Source: Ignavibacteria bacterium | GTDB lineage: Bacteria; Bacteroidota; Ignavibacteria; Tepidaquicellales; OLB5 | Direction of reading: 5' to 3' | Length of the DNA stretch: 34,195 bases | NCBI GenBank assembly: GCA_014879675.1 | Contig: JACSRQ010000092.1 | Coordinates: 1-34,195, forward strand | Shown here: one piece after another, positions 1 through 8,900 of the stretch | Numbering within the stretch: position 1 is the stretch's first letter | Layout: every line of letters begins with the position of its first letter | Translations under genes and position numbers: made by a program | The notes under the pieces: generated by a model | The model's input: the letters and a program-made list of their open reading frames with translations, nothing else | Databases searched by the model: none | Told to the model about the DNA's origin: nothing

Positions 1-1
1 A

Positions 2-652
2 AAAGGAACATCAGCTAACAAAGATAAAGAACTCGAAAAATGCGAGAACGATCTTTACGCTTTAGTTGGAACAACCAAAAGCGGCGTTGCTGATTTCAGA
101 AAAAAATTCGAAGAGACAGAGAAGAAAATCAACGGCAAAGTTGGAACACCGGCTGACGCTCGTAAGATGTACTTCGATGACATCACAAAAGACAAAGCTC
201 GCTGCTTACCAGAATTCCAGGACAGGTATGCTTCTATGAAGAAGAAACTTGCTGACTGGGAAGGTACACCGGTTAACGAAGCTTGCTACACTGTTGTAAA
301 AGGTGATTGTCTCTGGAAAATCTCCAAAATGAAATACGGATCACCGTACTACTGGCCAGCAATTTGGGACGCTAACAAAAATGGCGTTGCAAACATGGAC
401 AAAGTAAAAGGCAGACATCAGAAAGTTACTAATCCTAACTTGATCTATCCAGGTCAGTGTCTGAAGATCCCCACACTCACCGACGCTCAGAAAAAAGAAG
501 CTGAGAACAAGTCAAAGAAATACAGAAAAACAAGAAAAGTAAAGACTACTACCGATACAAAGACCGATGTTAAGAAAGATGAAAAGAAAGACGTAAAAAA
601 AGATGAGAAAAAAGACGTAAAGAAAGATGAAAAGAAAGACGTTAAGAAATAA
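2..652 (+). CDS. LysM-domain protein, 3' part (5' end outside window)
   Basis: The reading frame is open from the first complete codon at base 2, so the gene begins upstream of the window; the ATG at 167 is internal. The first ~75 visible residues are charged and probably helical. A LysM-type domain follows, running from YTVVKGDCLWKIS to the closing YPGQCLKIP, and it includes the YWPAIWDAN segment typical of LysM proteins of this group. LysM domains bind peptidoglycan or related N-acetylglucosamine polymers, so an envelope location is likely. The protein ends in a Lys/Asp/Glu tail made of an 8-residue repeat. A strong terminator follows the stop codon. The specific role is unknown. Confidence 0.85.
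   Translation, partial: KGTSANKDKELEKCENDLYALVGTTKSGVADFRKKFEETEKKINGKVGTPADARKMYFDDITKDKARCLPEFQDRYASMKKKLADWEGTPVNEACYTVVKGDCLWKISKMKYGSPYYWPAIWDANKNGVANMDKVKGRHQKVTNPNLIYPGQCLKIPTLTDAQKKEAENKSKKYRKTRKVKTTTDTKTDVKKDEKKDVKKDEKKDVKKDEKKDVKK
566..649 (+). repeat. In-frame 24-nt repeat encoding DVKKDEKK
   Basis: There are three 24-nt units (566-589, 590-613, 614-637) and a half unit (638-649). They encode DVKKDEKK three times and then DVKK before the stop codon. The units differ mainly at synonymous positions (gat/gac, gtt/gta, aag/aaa), so the protein repeat seems older or better conserved than the DNA repeat. Confidence 0.9.
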
Positions 653-704
653 TTAACGCTTATTTAATCTGACTTTGTCTTACTGTATTTTAAGCAAAGT
701 ACTT

Positions 705-741
705 CAAGCCCTTGGACTTCGGTTCAAGGGCTTGTTTATTT
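705..741 (+). terminator. Rho-independent terminator with UUCG tetraloop
   Basis: Bases 705-717 pair with 722-734 in a 13-bp stem (one G-U pair) closed by C(UUCG)G, followed by the T-rich run TTTATTT. It lies about 50 nt after the LysM gene and separates it from phoH. Confidence 0.9.
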
Positions 742-810
742 ATCAGAACTTTTATCACACCGAAACAGTTATTTTATACTCAACCTGTAATCAAATAAAG
801 GCTAAATTAA

Positions 811-1944
811 TTGATAGTAACGGATAAGAACATTACACTCGAAGGCATAGACCTGATGAATTTCGCAGGGGTCAACGAAAAAAACATTGATCTCCTGAGG
901 GAACACTTTGCTTCAAATATCACGCTAAGAGGAGAAAACATTTTCCTCAAAGGTGATGAAGCTGAGCTTGCAATTGTAGAAGTGATAATCAAAGAGCTAA
1001 TGCTGCTGCAGAAGCGGCAGGGCAAGATCACAGAAGGCGATGTACATCTCATTATTGAGCTTGTAACCGGCTCACAGGATTCTGCGCTTGAAAAGCGCGT
1101 AGGGCTCAGACGCGAAGAGCTTGATGACGTTATCCTGGTTGAAAAAAGCGATTATATTAAACCCAAAACCGTTGGACAGCTGGAGCTTTTCAGGAAAACT
1201 AAAAACAACGAGATCGTCTTTGCGATAGGACCCGCAGGTACCGGTAAAACATACCTTGCCGTTGCAATTGCACTGGCAGCACTAAAGGCAAAGAAGGTTA
1301 ACAGGATCGTGCTTTCGCGCCCGGCAGTAGAAGCAGGCGAGAGCCTGGGATTCTTGCCCGGCGACCTTTCCGAAAAAGTGAATCCATACCTCAAACCGCT
1401 TTTTGACGCGCTTGAAGATATGGTTCCCGCCGATAAGCTTAAAGCATATTTCGAAAGAAATATTATTGAGATCATTCCGCTTGCTTACATGCGGGGAAGA
1501 ACCCTTAACAATGCTTTCCTGATACTTGATGAAGCCCAGAACGCTACATCAATGCAGATGAAGATGTTCCTTACCAGACTTGGCATTAATTCTAAATGTA
1601 TTATTACGGGTGATATTACTCAAATAGATCTTCCAACCAAACAAACTTCGGGATTAGTACAGATACAGAACATTTTAAAAAATGTCGAAGGCGTAGCATT
1701 TGTTTACCTGGAGAAAAAAGATGTGGTAAGGCACCGCCTGGTAAAGGATATCATCAATGCATACGAAGAATTCTCGGTTAAGAACGGCAATGGCATAGAT
1801 CCGGGCAGAATAAACACAACTGCGGGAAATGGCATGGAAAGCGCGAATGTCAGTAATCCGGGTGGCAGCAAAGAAAAGGAACTAGAAAAAAATAAGCTTG
1901 ATGCAGACAACAAGGATGAAAACAGCAAACAGCTTGGTCAATAA
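811..1944 (+). CDS. phoH: PhoH-family ATPase
   Basis: PhoH-like P-loop ATPase, a cytoplasmic protein implicated in RNA metabolism in other bacteria. The Walker A motif GPAGTGKT is at residues 140-147 and Walker B FLILDEAQNA at about 236-245, followed by TGDITQIDLP. An N-terminal region of about 110 residues precedes the ATPase core, as is usual for this family. The start is a TTG at 811; no ATG earlier in the frame would give the family N-terminus. The last ~50 residues form an Asn/Lys/Glu-rich tail beyond the conserved core. The final 63 bases overlap the 3' end of the convergent permease gene. Confidence 0.93.
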   Translation: MIVTDKNITLEGIDLMNFAGVNEKNIDLLREHFASNITLRGENIFLKGDEAELAIVEVIIKELMLLQKRQGKITEGDVHLIIELVTGSQDSALEKRVGLRREELDDVILVEKSDYIKPKTVGQLELFRKTKNNEIVFAIGPAGTGKTYLAVAIALAALKAKKVNRIVLSRPAVEAGESLGFLPGDLSEKVNPYLKPLFDALEDMVPADKLKAYFERNIIEIIPLAYMRGRTLNNAFLILDEAQNATSMQMKMFLTRLGINSKCIITGDITQIDLPTKQTSGLVQIQNILKNVEGVAFVYLEKKDVVRHRLVKDIINAYEEFSVKNGNGIDPGRINTTAGNGMESANVSNPGGSKEKELEKNKLDADNKDENSKQLGQ

Positions 1945-2697
1945 GTAATGGTGCGTTTTCCTGTTCAGATAAACTCCCAGCCTCGCAGCCGGAATTGAAG
2001 CCGCAATAACAGGAATACTCGAAACCGTATCAACCATTCCAAATGAATATGGTAAAGTGACAGACCCTGCCGGCATATTAATAAGATAACTCAATACTCC
2101 AGCTACAGCAGTGATCAAAATTGCTGCAGAAGATGTACCAATGGCTTTTTTAAAAGGTATCTTCATCAGGTAGTGCATCAGCGGAATGACAAATACTCCC
2201 CCGCCCAGTCCGGAAAACGCGGCTATTGCTCCGCTAAGGGTACCAATTCCAATACTGATCCATATACTGTAAGTTCCGGGTTCGCTGTTCTCTCTTTCTT
2301 CATGACTCTTTTTGCCTGTAAAGAGCATCTTCAATGCCACTATGACCAGCACAAATGAAAATATTTTCTTCAAAACTTCCCCCGGCAAGAGTACCGCTAT
2401 TTTGGAAAACAGAAATACAGTTACAGCGCTTGAAAGTCCTATAATAAGTGCTTCCTTCCACTGTACGTTACCGTGAGAAAAATGCTTATGTGATGACGAC
2501 AGACTTGTAAAGATTATAATGAAGAGGCTGGTTGCGATAGCGATGTGTACAAGGTAAGGAGATTCAAAATGAATGTATCCATAAACAGCAATAAGCGAAG
2601 GAACTATGATAATTCCTCCGCCTACTCCAAATAAACCCGAGAGCACCCCTGCCGCTATACCTATTGATACCAGCAGGAGAATTACGTCAATACTCAA
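1882..2697 (-). CDS. TauE/SafE-family membrane permease
   Basis: This 271-residue polytopic membrane protein has the duplicated glycine-rich signatures of the TauE/SafE family: GLFGVGGGIIIVPSL near the N-terminus and AAFSGLGGGVFVIPLM in the middle, each beginning a hydrophobic repeat half. The family exports or imports sulfur-containing anions or organic acids; the substrate cannot be read from sequence. The start is TTG at 2697, with AGAAAGAG just upstream as ribosome binding site. The 3' end overlaps phoH tail to tail by 63 bp, so the last ~20 residues (ending VVCIKLIFF) are antisense to the phoH tail. Confidence 0.85.
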   Translation of the reverse strand: MSIDVILLLVSIGIAAGVLSGLFGVGGGIIIVPSLIAVYGYIHFESPYLVHIAIATSLFIIIFTSLSSSHKHFSHGNVQWKEALIIGLSSAVTVFLFSKIAVLLPGEVLKKIFSFVLVIVALKMLFTGKKSHEERENSEPGTYSIWISIGIGTLSGAIAAFSGLGGGVFVIPLMHYLMKIPFKKAIGTSSAAILITAVAGVLSYLINMPAGSVTLPYSFGMVDTVSSIPVIAASIPAARLGVYLNRKTHHYLLTKLFAVFILVVCIKLIFF

Positions 2698-2738
2698 AAC
2701 ACTCTTTCTGTATTATAGAAAGTCATTGATAGAATTAA

Positions 2739-4433
2739 TTACTTAGGTTCAAGCATGCTGTTGTAAAGTCCCCTGTCTTTAATTATCCTTAACGCTTCCT
2801 GAAGCTGGAGGTCCTCTTTAAGCCCGGTTTCAACCACAAGTTTTTCGGGTTTATTATACCTTCGCATTATTTCCGCCTCAAGCTTCTGTGAAATAACCGG
2901 CTTTGAGCTTTCAAAATCTTTGAACTTTTCAGTCTTCAGTTCGCCTTCAAGCAGTGAAATGTAGCTTTTAACTTTTTCAGAATACATCTTGTCTTCGGTA
3001 TCCTTCTTGAGCTGCGCAAGCTCACGCTCTGCATTGGTGTTGAATGAAAAATCAGCAGTACTTATGTAATTCAGGAAACCATTTAAAACACCGTCATTCA
3101 TAGTGAAATTAGCCCCGTCCGGATTTTCAGCCGCGTAAACCGCTGCGTACCTGTAATACATGTCCTCATAATTCAGCGCTTCAAGCAGCTCGTTATCTTT
3201 AATAACATCAACTACGTAATCAGGAGTAATTCCGCCTTCGGTAAGAACAGTTCTGCCATTCAGGGTTTTAAATTCCTTCTGGTTAAAGTACGGGTTAGGT
3301 TTAAACACTCCGTATTTATTCTCTTTAAAATAATTCTTTGATTGTATCCACCTGCCGCTTGGTGTAAAATACTTCTGGTTGGTTATCTTCAACTGGTTGC
3401 CGAAGCTGAGTGGCTGGAATACCTGGACAAGCCCTTTGCCGAATGATCTAGTCCCAACAAGCACCCCCCTGTCAAGATCCTGTATAGCGCCTGCAACTAT
3501 TTCGCTAGCTGATGCAGAGCCTTCATCTATCAGAACAACGAGCGGTACGTTCCTGTCAAGTATCGGGTTTTCGGCGGAGAAGTATTTACGCTCTGAATCG
3601 AGCTTTCTTCCCTTGGTGGTAAGAAGCAGGTCGCCTTTGTTGTTGAATTTGCTCAGGATCCCGATCGCTGCATCAAGCAAGCCGCCCGGGTTGCCTCTTA
3701 GATCCAGAATTATTCCTTTTACTTCACCTTTTGCTTTGATCTCGGTAATAGCGTCAACTATTTCATTTTCCGCATACCGGCTGAAGCGGTCAAGCTTTAT
3801 ATAGCCAATTCCTTCTTCAATCGTACCTTTGTAACTCACATTTTTAAGCTGTATCTCCTGCCTGGTCAGGGTAAAGTCCAGCTCCTTATCGCCGCGAAGA
3901 ACTTTTACCCTTAGCTGTGTTCCCGGTTCGCCCCTGGTATATGTCCGCACTTCGCTCACTTTTCTTCCTAACATGCTTGAGCCGTCTATTTCAATGATCT
4001 TATCTCCGCGCCTGAGACCTTCTTTTTGAGCTGAATATCCTTCAAGTATATCTGTTATAACTATCATACTATCCTTCATACCAACCGAAATGCCAACTCC
4101 ACCGTACTTTCCTGTTGTAATCAGGTCGATCTCATCCTTCCTGGATTCATCCAGGAAATTAGTGTACGGGTCAAGTGTACCAAGCATTCCTTCAATGCCA
4201 GCCTTCATGAATTTATCGCCGTCAATTTCATCTACGTAATCCAGCATGATTTCCTTATACAACTTGCCGAATACGTCCATGTTCTTATTGATCTGCGTAT
4301 AAACATCATCATCGCCATCGGCGCCTTTAAAGCCTGTCACCGAAAGGAATGTAGCAAAAATTAAGAGAAGGAAGAGCTTTTTGTAAATGTTCATTTTACT
4401 CATACGGAGTTTGCTCATTTGGAGTTTATTCAT
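2739..4433 (-). CDS. S41-family C-terminal processing protease
   Basis: CtpA/Prc-type serine protease that cleaves proteins near their C-termini in the periplasm. A hydrophobic segment (residues ~18-33) serves as signal peptide or anchor. The PDZ domain is at ~105-185. The S41 domain contains the catalytic Ser308 in GSASASE and Lys333 in GKGLVQ, spaced by 25 residues as in E. coli Prc (S430/K455). ILDLRGNPGG is also typical. The C-terminal ~140 residues are charged and helical. The ATG at 4433 overlaps the tmk stop by 8 nt (ATGAATAA), which suggests translational coupling. In-frame ATGs at 4418, 4403 and 4394 are equally possible; the last puts NIYKKLFLLL directly at the N-terminus. Confidence 0.92.
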   Translation of the reverse strand: MNKLQMSKLRMSKMNIYKKLFLLLIFATFLSVTGFKGADGDDDVYTQINKNMDVFGKLYKEIMLDYVDEIDGDKFMKAGIEGMLGTLDPYTNFLDESRKDEIDLITTGKYGGVGISVGMKDSMIVITDILEGYSAQKEGLRRGDKIIEIDGSSMLGRKVSEVRTYTRGEPGTQLRVKVLRGDKELDFTLTRQEIQLKNVSYKGTIEEGIGYIKLDRFSRYAENEIVDAITEIKAKGEVKGIILDLRGNPGGLLDAAIGILSKFNNKGDLLLTTKGRKLDSERKYFSAENPILDRNVPLVVLIDEGSASASEIVAGAIQDLDRGVLVGTRSFGKGLVQVFQPLSFGNQLKITNQKYFTPSGRWIQSKNYFKENKYGVFKPNPYFNQKEFKTLNGRTVLTEGGITPDYVVDVIKDNELLEALNYEDMYYRYAAVYAAENPDGANFTMNDGVLNGFLNYISTADFSFNTNAERELAQLKKDTEDKMYSEKVKSYISLLEGELKTEKFKDFESSKPVISQKLEAEIMRRYNKPEKLVVETGLKEDLQLQEALRIIKDRGLYNSMLEPK

Positions 4434-4440
4434 TGGAGAT
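4401..4440 (-). repeat. 15-nt imperfect tandem repeat multiplying ATG codons
   Basis: On the minus strand the S41 gene begins with two 15-nt units, AATAAACTCCAAATG (4430-4416) and AGCAAACTCCGTATG (4415-4401). They are preceded by the partial unit ATCTCCAATG and followed by AGTAAAATG. Every unit ends in an in-frame ATG, so four candidate starts lie within 40 nt. Confidence 0.7.
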
Positions 4441-5052
4441 ATTAAGTTTCTTATTTACGGTTTTTCTAATGGCCAGGCCAATCTCTTCTATAGTAAGAGA
4501 ACCCTTAATTACAACAAATCTTTTCTTATTACGGTTTGCTATATCTTTGAATCCTTTATACACCCGGTTATAAAAAGCAAGGTTCTTGATTTCCATCCTG
4601 TCTTTGGCGCTTGCGCGTTTATGTGCCCTGCTGAAGGCAGCTTTTGGGGTAAGGTCTATCAGAATCGTCAAATCCGGTTTCAGTCCGCCGGTGGCTATTT
4701 CATTAACTTTCTGTACGTCCTTAAGTTCCAGGCTGCCGCCGTATGATTGGTAGGCAGTGGAAGAGTCATAATACCTGTCACAGATAACCACATACCCCTT
4801 CCTAATATGGGGCTTTACTACCTGGCTTACAAGCTGCGATCTGGAAGCGGAAAACAACATAAACTCAGTTAAAGGTGTCATTTCTATATGTTTACGGTCA
4901 AGGATTATCTCCCTAACTTTCTCTGAAATCTTCGTACCGCCCGGCTCCCTAAGCAGCAGACATTTTACTCCAATAGAAAGCAAGTATTCATGCAGCATTT
5001 TAGCCTGCGTGGATTTGCCTGAAAAATCGAGTCCTTCAAATGTTATAAACAT
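4426..5052 (-). CDS. tmk: Thymidylate kinase
   Basis: Phosphorylates dTMP to dTDP in DNA precursor synthesis. The P-loop GLDFSGKS is at residues 7-14, REPGGT at ~35-40 and DRYYDSS at ~92-98, all in family order. At 208 residues the length is standard. I place the start at the ATG at 5052 (MFITFEGLD), preceded by AGAAG at a suitable distance. The frame extends 16 codons further upstream to 5100, but that stretch has no family similarity. The gene lies upstream of and overlaps the S41 protease gene, probably as an operon, and is divergent from the carbonic anhydrase gene. Confidence 0.93.
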   Translation of the reverse strand: MFITFEGLDFSGKSTQAKMLHEYLLSIGVKCLLLREPGGTKISEKVREIILDRKHIEMTPLTEFMLFSASRSQLVSQVVKPHIRKGYVVICDRYYDSSTAYQSYGGSLELKDVQKVNEIATGGLKPDLTILIDLTPKAAFSRAHKRASAKDRMEIKNLAFYNRVYKGFKDIANRNKKRFVVIKGSLTIEEIGLAIRKTVNKKLNISNE

Positions 5053-5202
5053 ACAATATCTTCTAATATAGTAAAATTCTTTTCCGGATAATGCATGCAA
5101 ATTAAGTATTTATATGGTTTAATTAAATTGACATTTTATGGTATCATATATTTTCATATTTTGCCAATTCAAACAAAAAACAACTCATAAACAGCAAAAA
5201 AT

Positions 5203-5742
5203 ATGGATAGACTCATTAAAATTGAATCAGCTTCCGATATCCCGACTGAATACCGCGATACACCCATAGGCAACCTGCTGGAGTATCATAACCTGAAGAA
5301 GCCTTTTTCAACATATACCAGCGCTCAGCTTCTCATAGGTATGTGTATGGATAACCGCAAACACCTGAATGTACCGGATAACTTTGCATTCATAATCCGC
5401 GCAGGAGGCGCAAACCTAAGGTACAGCGAATTCAAGGTATCTTTTGCTATCGCGATAGGGGGAGTTAAACATATTGCTCTCATCGGCCACAATCATTGTG
5501 GAATGGTGAACCTCATTTCAAAGAAAAAAACATTCATTGAAGAAATGGTAAAATCCGCAGGGTGGACAACAGAGCAAGCTGAAACACAGTTCAACGCATT
5601 TGCCCCAATGTTCGAAATAGGTAATGAAATTGATTTTACACTTAGTGAAACCGTCAGGCTAAGAAAAGTGTATCCCAAAATTCCCATAGCTCCAATGATG
5701 TACCTGGTTGAAGATAACAGGCTGTATTTGATTAAGGAATAA
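5203..5742 (+). CDS. Beta-carbonic-anhydrase-like protein
   Basis: This 179-residue protein resembles the beta-class carbonic anhydrases, which interconvert CO2 and bicarbonate at a zinc site. Visible signatures are C48-x-D50-x-R52 (CMDNR) and H96-x-x-C99 (GHNHC). These match the zinc ligands Cys/His/Cys and the Asp-Arg dyad. The intervening region (FAFIIRAGGANLR) also fits. It is somewhat shorter than typical enzymes and lacks some flanking helices. Activity is likely from the intact ligands but not certain, as carbonic-anhydrase-like proteins of unknown role exist. It is transcribed divergently from tmk. Confidence 0.8.
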   Translation: MDRLIKIESASDIPTEYRDTPIGNLLEYHNLKKPFSTYTSAQLLIGMCMDNRKHLNVPDNFAFIIRAGGANLRYSEFKVSFAIAIGGVKHIALIGHNHCGMVNLISKKKTFIEEMVKSAGWTTEQAETQFNAFAPMFEIGNEIDFTLSETVRLRKVYPKIPIAPMMYLVEDNRLYLIKE

Positions 5743-5793
5743 TCCTCTCATACCGAATTTGGCACCGAATGCCGGCCACTGCTAATTTTCTCA

Positions 5794-5825
5794 ATTGAAA
5801 CTCCCTCAATTTTAGAGTATTTTTG
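5794..5825 (+). promoter_or_regulatory. Bacteroidota-type promoter for mutS
   Basis: ATTG (5794-5797), a 20-nt spacer and TATTTTTG (5818-5825) fit the Bacteroidota -33/-7 pattern TTTG-N19/21-TAnnTTTG. Transcription would start about 7 nt downstream, leaving a leader of about 20 nt before the mutS ATG. Confidence 0.55.
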
Positions 5826-5854
5826 TGAATTCCCATAATTTTTAACCATATTTA

Positions 5855-8455
5855 ATGGCAGAAGCCCAGACACCTTTGATGCGGCAGTATTCACAGATCA
5901 AGGCCAGGTACCCTGATACTGTGCTGCTGTTCCGTATGGGCGATTTTTTCGAAACCTTCGATACCGATGCGCATATTGCTTCTAAGGTATTGGGTATAAC
6001 TCTGACAAAACGATCTAACGGCTCCGCATCCGAAGTTGCGCTTGCCGGATTCCCCCATCATGCAATTGATAACTATCTCCCAAAGCTGGTAAAAGCCGGT
6101 TATAAGGTCGCCGTATGCGAACAGATGGAAGACCCTAAGCTTGCTAAAGGTATTGTAAAAAGGGATGTAGTTGAAGTTGTAACACCGGGTCTCACATTTT
6201 CAGACAAACTTCTTGACCATAAAAGCAATAACTACATCGCATGCATTTTTTCACGGGAGGAAAAATGCGGCTTAGCATTTTGTGATATTTCAACCGGCGA
6301 ATTCTTTACCTGCGAAATACCTTTCAGGCATGCTAAGGAACAGATCGAGCTGATAAATCCCGCTGAAATAATCATATCAAAACCGCAGAAACAGCTTTTC
6401 GCAGGTGTGATCGATATGGAACCAAGTCCGCTTGTGCAAAACCGCCTTACTGTAACCCGGCTGGATGAATGGATATTCAGTCATGATTACTGCAGCGAAC
6501 TTCTGCTTTCACAATTCAAAACCAAATCATTAAAAGGATTCGGAATAGAGGAATTCCCCCTTGCAATAATTGCAGCAGGCGGAATTTTAAGCTATATCAA
6601 CGAAACCCAAAAGGGCAACCTTTCGCACATAAACAAAATAGCATATTACGATACAAGCGATTATATAATACTTGATAACTCCACCAAGCGTAACCTCGAA
6701 ATAATTTCTTCAATGGCAGGCGGCAGCCGCGAAGGAACGCTGATATCTATTCTGGATAGAACGCAAACGGCAATGGGTGCAAGATTGCTGAAGAACTGGA
6801 TATCCCGCCCGCTGAAGAAACTGGCACAGATCCAGAAAAGGCAGGAGTGTGTTACTGAATTTTACGAAAATAAGCCGCTCAGTATCAACCTTGCGGCAGC
6901 ATTGAAAAATATCGGCGACCTTGAAAGACTGATCTCAAAGATCGCAACTGCACGTGCAGTCGCTCGCGACCTTATCAATCTGAAATACTCGCTTAAGAAT
7001 CTCTCGGAAGCAAAAACCGAGCTTGATAAGGCAGAATGCAAAACGCTTAAAGATATTAACAGCAACATTAAACCGCTTGATGAACTTGTTAAGATAATTG
7101 ATGACTCTATAAACGAAGAGAATTCTGTACATATGGAAAGCAAGGTCATCATCAAGCCAGGTTACAATAATGAGCTTGATGAACTGCGGAACATTCTCAA
7201 CTCCGGCGAAGCTTGGATGGAAAACTACCAGCGCAAAGAACGCGAACGGACAAAGATCAATTCTCTGAAGGTCAGCTACAACAGGGTGTTCGGGTACTAT
7301 ATTGAAATATCGAAGGCAAACCTTGTGAAGGCTGACGCGATTGAAGGCTATATCCGCAAGCAGACGCTTGTAAACGCGGAGCGTTTTATCACACAGGAAC
7401 TTAAAGAATACGAAGAGAAGATACTTACAGCGAACGAAAAAATTGCAGCTCTCGAATCCAAACTGTTTGCCGATGTAAGGCTGCAGGTGGTGGAATATGC
7501 CAATGATATCCAGATGAATGCTGCTATGATAGGCATAATAGATGTAATGCAGGGCTTTGCGGAAATAGCGCGGCAATATAAATACACCCGCCCCTCGCTG
7601 AATGACGGTGACAGCATAGAGATCACCGAAGGCAGGCACCCGGTAATAGAACAGCTTTTGCCGGCGGGCGAAAAATATGTGCCTAACGATACAAATCTCG
7701 ACTCTTCCGATACTCAGGTAATAATAATTACGGGTCCCAATATGAGTGGTAAATCTTCCTACCTCAGGCAGGTTGGCCTGATAGTTCTGCTGGCGCAGAT
7801 CGGCTCATACGTACCTGCTAAAAAGGCTGCTATCGGACTGTGCGACAGGATATTTACACGCGTGGGAGCAATGGATAATATTGCAAGGGGCGAAAGTACT
7901 TTCCTCGTAGAAATGCAGGAATCCGCTAACATACTGAATAACCTCACTTCCAAAAGCCTTGTTCTGCTTGATGAAGTGGGCCGTGGTACAAGCACATATG
8001 ACGGTATCTCAATTGCATGGGCTATAACCGAGTTCATTCATGAAAATCCCCTTGCCAAAGCTAAAACACTTTTTGCTACGCATTACCATGAATTGAACGC
8101 GCTGGCAAGTCTTTACGCAAGAATAAAAAATTCCAGGGTAGAAGTGAAGGAAGTTGGCGACAAAATAATTTTCCTGCATAAGATCAATGACGGCACAGCA
8201 GATCACAGTTTCGGAATCCACGTTGCACAAATGGCCGGGTTACCGGATATTGTTACAAAACGCGCGAAGGAAATTCTGGCCAACCTGGAAAAGCGCGAAG
8301 AACGTTCACGCCGCAAAGATGAATTCCAGATAAACCTGTTCGAATATAAAGATAACGAGCTGAAGGATATCCTTGATAAGATCAATCTGGATAACATGAC
8401 GCCGCTCGAAGCCCTGAACAAGCTCCAGGAATTGAAAAAACTCAACACAGATTGA
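5855..8455 (+). CDS. mutS: DNA mismatch repair protein MutS
   Basis: Recognises mismatches and small loops in DNA and starts methyl-independent or MutL-dependent repair. All parts are present over 866 residues. The mismatch-reading Phe-x-Glu is F31-F-E33 (GDFFETF). The connector, lever and clamp regions follow. The ABC-type ATPase has Walker A GPNMSGKS at 627-634, Walker B LVLLDEVGRGTS at ~702-713 and the H-loop ATHYHEL at 741-747. The C-terminal MTPLEALNKLQELKK resembles the MutS dimer/tetramer segment. The full length and the FxE motif mark it as MutS1. It is the first gene of a plus-strand run reaching the MATE gene. Confidence 0.97.
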   Translation: MAEAQTPLMRQYSQIKARYPDTVLLFRMGDFFETFDTDAHIASKVLGITLTKRSNGSASEVALAGFPHHAIDNYLPKLVKAGYKVAVCEQMEDPKLAKGIVKRDVVEVVTPGLTFSDKLLDHKSNNYIACIFSREEKCGLAFCDISTGEFFTCEIPFRHAKEQIELINPAEIIISKPQKQLFAGVIDMEPSPLVQNRLTVTRLDEWIFSHDYCSELLLSQFKTKSLKGFGIEEFPLAIIAAGGILSYINETQKGNLSHINKIAYYDTSDYIILDNSTKRNLEIISSMAGGSREGTLISILDRTQTAMGARLLKNWISRPLKKLAQIQKRQECVTEFYENKPLSINLAAALKNIGDLERLISKIATARAVARDLINLKYSLKNLSEAKTELDKAECKTLKDINSNIKPLDELVKIIDDSINEENSVHMESKVIIKPGYNNELDELRNILNSGEAWMENYQRKERERTKINSLKVSYNRVFGYYIEISKANLVKADAIEGYIRKQTLVNAERFITQELKEYEEKILTANEKIAALESKLFADVRLQVVEYANDIQMNAAMIGIIDVMQGFAEIARQYKYTRPSLNDGDSIEITEGRHPVIEQLLPAGEKYVPNDTNLDSSDTQVIIITGPNMSGKSSYLRQVGLIVLLAQIGSYVPAKKAAIGLCDRIFTRVGAMDNIARGESTFLVEMQESANILNNLTSKSLVLLDEVGRGTSTYDGISIAWAITEFIHENPLAKAKTLFATHYHELNALASLYARIKNSRVEVKEVGDKIIFLHKINDGTADHSFGIHVAQMAGLPDIVTKRAKEILANLEKREERSRRKDEFQINLFEYKDNELKDILDKINLDNMTPLEALNKLQELKKLNTD

Positions 8456-8463
8456 ACTGATTT

Positions 8464-8868
8464 ATGGATTTCGCTGATGATAAAAGGAATTGCTACAAAT
8501 ACTCTGACCTTACAGGCAAGATCATCGGAGCAGCCATGCAAGTGCATTCTGCATTAGGAAACGGATTCCCAGAAGTCATATACCAAAGGAGCCTGGCAAT
8601 TGAACTTGAAAAGTCAGGAATCCAATTCAACAGGGAAATTCAACAAGATGTATTTTATGAAAATATCAAAGTGGGAACGAGAATTGCGGACTTTTTAGTT
8701 GAAGGGAAAATTCTGGTTGAGTTAAAAGCACTTAGTGAGATCAATGAAACTCATTACTCACAGATTTTGAATTATCTGAAATCCTTCAGGCTGGAAATCG
8801 GTTTATTGATAAATTTCGGTTCAAAAAGCCTTCAGTTTAAACGGTTCATAAACTCTAAACTACAATAA
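8464..8868 (+). CDS. GxxExxY-family protein
   Basis: This 134-residue protein carries the defining GFPEVIY (G-x-x-E-x-x-Y) motif after the helix AAMQVHSALGNG. A PD-(D/E)xK-like core follows: IADF, then ILVELKA, with Asp and Glu-x-Lys spaced as in nuclease folds. The family (PDDEXK_3) is common in Bacteroidota and relatives, but its function is not established. The gene starts 9 nt after mutS and lies 32 nt before tadA, so it is probably cotranscribed. A link to DNA repair is only a guess from position. Confidence 0.85.
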   Translation: MDFADDKRNCYKYSDLTGKIIGAAMQVHSALGNGFPEVIYQRSLAIELEKSGIQFNREIQQDVFYENIKVGTRIADFLVEGKILVELKALSEINETHYSQILNYLKSFRLEIGLLINFGSKSLQFKRFINSKLQ

Positions 8869-8900
8869 TCTGTGAAATCATATAATCAATTAAATCTGTG

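Noticed and set aside
5128-5152. TTGACA followed by TATATT before the carbonic anhydrase gene
   Set aside because: The spacer is only 13 nt, and no TAnnTTTG box lies at the right distance, so it fits neither promoter type.
6935-7639. A 234-codon open frame antisense to mutS
   Set aside because: It has no recognisable domain and lies wholly inside the conserved clamp/lever coding region of mutS; it is a composition shadow.
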